From Methanoregula sp. (GTDB lineage Archaea > Halobacteriota > Methanomicrobia > Methanomicrobiales > Methanospirillaceae), in NCBI GenBank assembly GCA_026394635.1, contig JAPKXV010000289.1, positions 14,294 through 22,032 on the forward strand: a DNA stretch of 7,739 nt, written 5' to 3'. The position numbers and the translations under genes were made by a program. The notes beneath the pieces are model-generated. The model saw only the letters and a list, made by a program, of their open reading frames with translations, was not told the DNA's origin and ran no database searches. Of the stretch, positions 5,407 to 7,739 are shown piece by piece; position 1 is the first letter of the stretch; each line of letters starts with the position of its first letter.

Positions 5407-5940
5407 ATGGCACAATCGGACCCTATCGACCGGCTCGTGCGCGCAGCGCTCATCTCTGATGATGAATTTGTCAGTACGCTCAATAATCTCCTGAAGCATG
5501 AACTCAGGATCAGTGTGCGCGAGCTTGCGGAAAAGAGCGGGATCTCCCAGAGCTCGCTCTATAAACTCCTGCATAGAAGGCGTTCCCCGAACCTCTCCAC
5601 GCTGAGGGAGATCGTCCGCGCCCTCAAGAAGCTCTACCATGGGAGTGACGAGGAGTTCATTGGCCTGATAGCAGCCCCCCCGGTGCTGGAAAGCGTGGAG
5701 GAGCGTGTGGCAGATATTGACGGGCACCATATGCGGGTGCGCGAATATCCCGTCCACACCATGGAGGACGCAATTGTTGCAGCGGTGAGGGCGGAACGGG
5801 AAGGTGCGATCGCGATCGTCTGCGCCCCGATCGTCAGCAGCATCATCGAGCAGCTTGTCCATGTGCCGGTGGCGACGATCATCCCCCGCGAATCGGTGCA
5901 GCGGGCGATCGAACTCGCCGCACGAAAGGCGTGGATTTAA
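5407..5940 (+). CDS. Helix-turn-helix transcriptional regulator with a C-terminal putative sensor domain
   Basis: A small cytoplasmic DNA-binding protein of 177 residues. Residues about 35-73 form a Cro/C1-type helix-turn-helix: ISVRELAEKSGISQSSLYKLL (35-55, the turn at SGIS) followed by PNLSTLREIVRAL (61-73), the usual third part of an XRE-type domain. The C-terminal half (about 95-177) looks like a small alpha/beta domain: VREYPVHTMEDAIVAAV, then the hydrophobic strand AIAIVCAPIVSSII, then VPVATIIPRESVQRAIELA. Strand-helix units of this kind resemble the ligand-sensing N-terminal domain of PrpR-type regulators, but that is a weak likeness and the ligand is unknown. I do not recognise an experimentally named relative. 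It lies upstream of argH with a 47-base gap and is divergent from the ABC importer, so it may control either or both, and itself. The ATG at 5407 probably begins a leaderless message. Confidence 0.82.
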   Translation: MAQSDPIDRLVRAALISDDEFVSTLNNLLKHELRISVRELAEKSGISQSSLYKLLHRRRSPNLSTLREIVRALKKLYHGSDEEFIGLIAAPPVLESVEERVADIDGHHMRVREYPVHTMEDAIVAAVRAEREGAIAIVCAPIVSSIIEQLVHVPVATIIPRESVQRAIELAARKAWI

Positions 5941-5978
5941 TCAGCACAATAACCAAAAGAGAAAAGTACATACCGGAT

Positions 5979-5983
5979 GGTGA
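5979..5983 (+). promoter_or_regulatory. Ribosome binding site that sets the argH start
   Basis: GGTGA lies 4 bases before the ATG at 5988 and matches the archaeal anti-Shine-Dalgarno. It favours that ATG over the in-frame ATG at 5931, which lies inside the regulator gene and has no such site. Confidence 0.55.
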
Positions 5984-5987
5984 AAGG

Positions 5988-7469
5988 ATGCGAACCGATG
6001 TTGTGAGGCTGGGGCGCCTCTCCGGGGAGAGGACGGGCGAGATGATGCACTTCCTCTCATCGATGCGTGCAGACCGCTGTATTGCCGATGCGGACGTGCT
6101 GGTGGATATTGCTCATGTGGTGATGCTGGACAAGCAGAAGATCATCGACCGGGATATCACGAAACAGCTCCTGCCCGCGCTCCTCGAACTCCAGGACGAA
6201 GGTGTTCCGGAGGAGGTGTTTGATGACCGTTTCGAGGACATCCACGCAGGCATCGAGGCACTCCTCATCGAAGCAGTTGGGGCGGAAGCCGGCGGGCGCA
6301 TGCACATGGGGCGTTCGCGCAATGATGAGGTCGCCACCTGCATCCGGATCAAGCTGCGCGACGATGTCCTCAAGCAGATGGCAGCGCTCCTCAAAGTCCG
6401 GGAGGTGCTGGTCGCGCTTGCCGCGCAGCATATCGAAAGCGTCATGCCCGGTTTCACCCATATGCAGCACGCCCAGCCGACCACGCTCGCCCACTACCTC
6501 CTCGCCTACGAGCAGGCGTTCTCGCGGGACTTCGACCGGTTAAAGGAAGCATATATCCGGATCAACCAGAGCCCGCTTGGCGCAGCTGCATTTGCATCCA
6601 CCGGCTATCCCATCAACCGCGAACTCACCGCACGCTTCCTTGGGTTCGACGGGCTGGTCACCAATACTATGGATGCGGTGGCAACCCGGGACTTCGCCCT
6701 TGAAACGTTAGCCGATCTTTCCATCCTGATGGCAAACGTGAGCCGGATCTGCGAGGACCTGATCATCTGGAGCACATGGTTTGTTAAGTTCGTCACCCTT
6801 GACGATGCATTCTGTTCGACGTCCTCCATCATGCCCCAGAAGAAGAACCCGGATATCGCAGAGATCATGCGGGCAAAGACCGGATCGGTTTTCGGTGCGT
6901 ACACGGGGGCGCTCCTGACGGTCAAAGGGCTCCCGATGAGCTACAACCGGGATCTGCAGGAACTCACCCCCAACATCTGGCGCGGGATGCGGGACGCAAA
7001 AGAGAGCCTGCGCATGCTCGTGGACATGCTCTCAAGCGCAACCTTCGATACAGCACGGATGCGGGAGGAGTCAGGGAAAAACTTCTCCACGGCAACCGAG
7101 CTTGCCGATACGCTTGTCCGGAGCTACGGCCTTGCGTTCCGCACTGCCCATAATATTGTCGGGAGAGCGGTGCAGAAAGGATACCTCAACCTTGAGACGC
7201 TGGATACTGCGGCGCAGGAACTCGGCGTGGAGATCTCCTTTGCCGAGAAGGGGCTCACGCAGGACAAGATCAATGCGGTGCTGGACGTGGACTCCTCCCT
7301 TGCGCTGCGGAAGGCTCCCGGGGGCCCGGCGCCGCTGGCAACCAAGATCGCGATCGAAGAGAGGAAAAAGCAGCTCGACACCGATTCGGTGCTGATCGAC
7401 GAACGACTCGCAAAACTTTCAAAAGCACGCGACGACCTCATCGCTGAGGCGCGGAGGCTGGTAGTATAA
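5988..7469 (+). CDS. argH: Argininosuccinate lyase
   Basis: This enzyme carries out the last step of arginine synthesis, splitting argininosuccinate into arginine and fumarate, and acts as a cytoplasmic homotetramer. From the chosen start it has 493 residues, within the family range. The three conserved regions of the fumarase/aspartase superfamily are present: HMGRSRNDEVAT (106-117), GFTHMQHAQPTT (155-166, with the catalytic-region His158 and His161) and STSSIMPQKKNPD (277-289, the flexible loop with the catalytic serine pair 279-280). Thr-Ser-Ser replaces the more common Gly-Ser-Ser, which should not affect catalysis. The ATG at 5988 is preferred because it has a GGTGA site and because MRTDVVRLGRL resembles the family N-terminus. 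The in-frame ATG at 5931 would add 19 residues that overlap the regulator gene. It follows the regulator by 47 bases, and its stop codon overlaps the presumed start of gatD. The fumarate it releases can be used by the fumarase encoded at 100-1487. Confidence 0.96.
   Translation: MRTDVVRLGRLSGERTGEMMHFLSSMRADRCIADADVLVDIAHVVMLDKQKIIDRDITKQLLPALLELQDEGVPEEVFDDRFEDIHAGIEALLIEAVGAEAGGRMHMGRSRNDEVATCIRIKLRDDVLKQMAALLKVREVLVALAAQHIESVMPGFTHMQHAQPTTLAHYLLAYEQAFSRDFDRLKEAYIRINQSPLGAAAFASTGYPINRELTARFLGFDGLVTNTMDAVATRDFALETLADLSILMANVSRICEDLIIWSTWFVKFVTLDDAFCSTSSIMPQKKNPDIAEIMRAKTGSVFGAYTGALLTVKGLPMSYNRDLQELTPNIWRGMRDAKESLRMLVDMLSSATFDTARMREESGKNFSTATELADTLVRSYGLAFRTAHNIVGRAVQKGYLNLETLDTAAQELGVEISFAEKGLTQDKINAVLDVDSSLALRKAPGGPAPLATKIAIEERKKQLDTDSVLIDERLAKLSKARDDLIAEARRLVV
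7453..7457 (+). promoter_or_regulatory. Ribosome binding site of gatD
   Basis: GGAGG lies inside the last codons of argH, 8 bases before the ATA at 7466. This is normal spacing for a start at that triplet, and 47 bases before the first standard in-frame start codon (GTG at 7505). It therefore argues for initiation at 7466. Confidence 0.6.
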
Positions 7470-7739
7470 CAGCAAAATTCACTTCCGGCGACATCGTCAG
7501 CTGCGTGACCGGCGGCCAGAAGAAAACGGGGACCTACATCACCGGCCGCGATGGGATGGCGGTGGTAAAACTTGATTCCGGGTACAACATCGGTGTTGAC
7601 CCGGGTTCCTGCACGTTTGTGGAAAGCCCGGTACCTGCCTTACCAAAAAAGCCCTTGGTACCACCGGACCGCAGCCTCCCCGATCTTGCAATCGTATCGA
7701 CGGGGGGGACCATTGCGAGCCGGATCGATTACCGGACCG
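7466..7739 (+). CDS. gatD: Glutamyl-tRNA(Gln) amidotransferase subunit D, 5' part, cut by the window edge; apparent ATA start
   Basis: GatD is the amidase subunit of the archaea-specific GatDE enzyme. It frees ammonia from glutamine or asparagine, and GatE uses it to turn Glu-tRNA(Gln) into Gln-tRNA(Gln). About 91 codons are present. An N-terminal beta-rich domain (about 6-54, SGDIVSCVTGG onward) is followed by a Pro-rich linker and PDLAIVSTGGTIASRIDYRT (72-91). This last stretch is the asparaginase-type active-site motif TGGTIAS with its nucleophilic Thr79. The frame is closed upstream by a TGA at 7445. Between there and the first conserved residues no ATG, GTG or TTG exists. The codon that fits the family N-terminus (Thr-Ala-Lys-Phe) and the GGAGG at 7453 is ATA at 7466, overlapping the argH TAA. 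A GTG at 7505 would remove the first beta strand. A single G-to-A change, or a base error, from an ordinary ATGA overlap would explain this. Confidence 0.88.
   Translation, partial: MTAKFTSGDIVSCVTGGQKKTGTYITGRDGMAVVKLDSGYNIGVDPGSCTFVESPVPALPKKPLVPPDRSLPDLAIVSTGGTIASRIDYRT

Noticed and set aside
5230..5862. Minus-strand open frame of 210 codons covering the regulator gene and the divergent promoter region
   Set aside because: It lies opposite the helix-turn-helix gene and runs through AT-rich noncoding DNA. It shows no family resemblance and would leave no room for the importer promoter.
5931..5987. N-terminal extension of ArgH by 19 residues from the ATG at 5931
   Set aside because: It overlaps the regulator's last codons, has no ribosome binding site, and the added residues do not resemble the family N-terminus. 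The ATG at 5988 has a GGTGA site 4 bases upstream.

Overview
The window reads as ordinary chromosomal DNA from a methanogenic archaeon, most likely of the order Methanomicrobiales (a Methanoregula-like relative). The evidence is an archaeal/eukaryotic-type ribosomal protein L10e, the start of GatD (archaea-only tRNA-dependent amidotransferase), a two-subunit class I fumarase, T-tract terminators without long GC hairpins, and moderately GC-rich genes separated by AT-rich promoter gaps. The genus is a guess from overall resemblance.

Layout: positions 100-5205 are read from the minus strand and 5407-7739 from the plus strand. In minus-strand transcription order there is a three-gene ABC importer (lipoprotein binding protein 5205-4213, permease 4094-3294, ATPase 3293-2529), then rpl10e (2409-1639) ending in a strong T-tract terminator, then the fumarase alpha and beta genes (1487-648 and 651-100, overlapping by 4 bases) followed by another T run. 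The ABC genes are of the taurine/sulfonate/nitrate import class. A 201-base AT-rich divergent promoter region (5206-5406) separates the importer from a plus-strand unit: a small helix-turn-helix regulator (5407-5940), argH (5988-7469) and the 5' part of gatD (from about 7466 off the right edge).

How the parts may work together: ArgH releases fumarate while making arginine, and fumarase interconverts fumarate and malate, so both touch the same metabolite, although they are on opposite strands and in separate units. The regulator is placed to control itself, the argH-gatD unit and possibly the divergent importer. Its promoter region carries a perfect odd palindrome and several copies of a CACAAT motif, one of which recurs in the gap before argH.

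I see no mobile element, CRISPR array, tRNA, rRNA or defence system. The points most worth a second look are: gatD, which has no ATG/GTG/TTG start where its well-placed GGAGG points and seems to begin at ATA overlapping the argH stop; L10e, which carries a charged repetitive tail of about 80 residues beyond the usual archaeal length; the two small hairpins and repeated T-rich elements between the binding-protein and permease genes; and the operator-like motifs around the regulator. No convincing new multi-gene system is visible.
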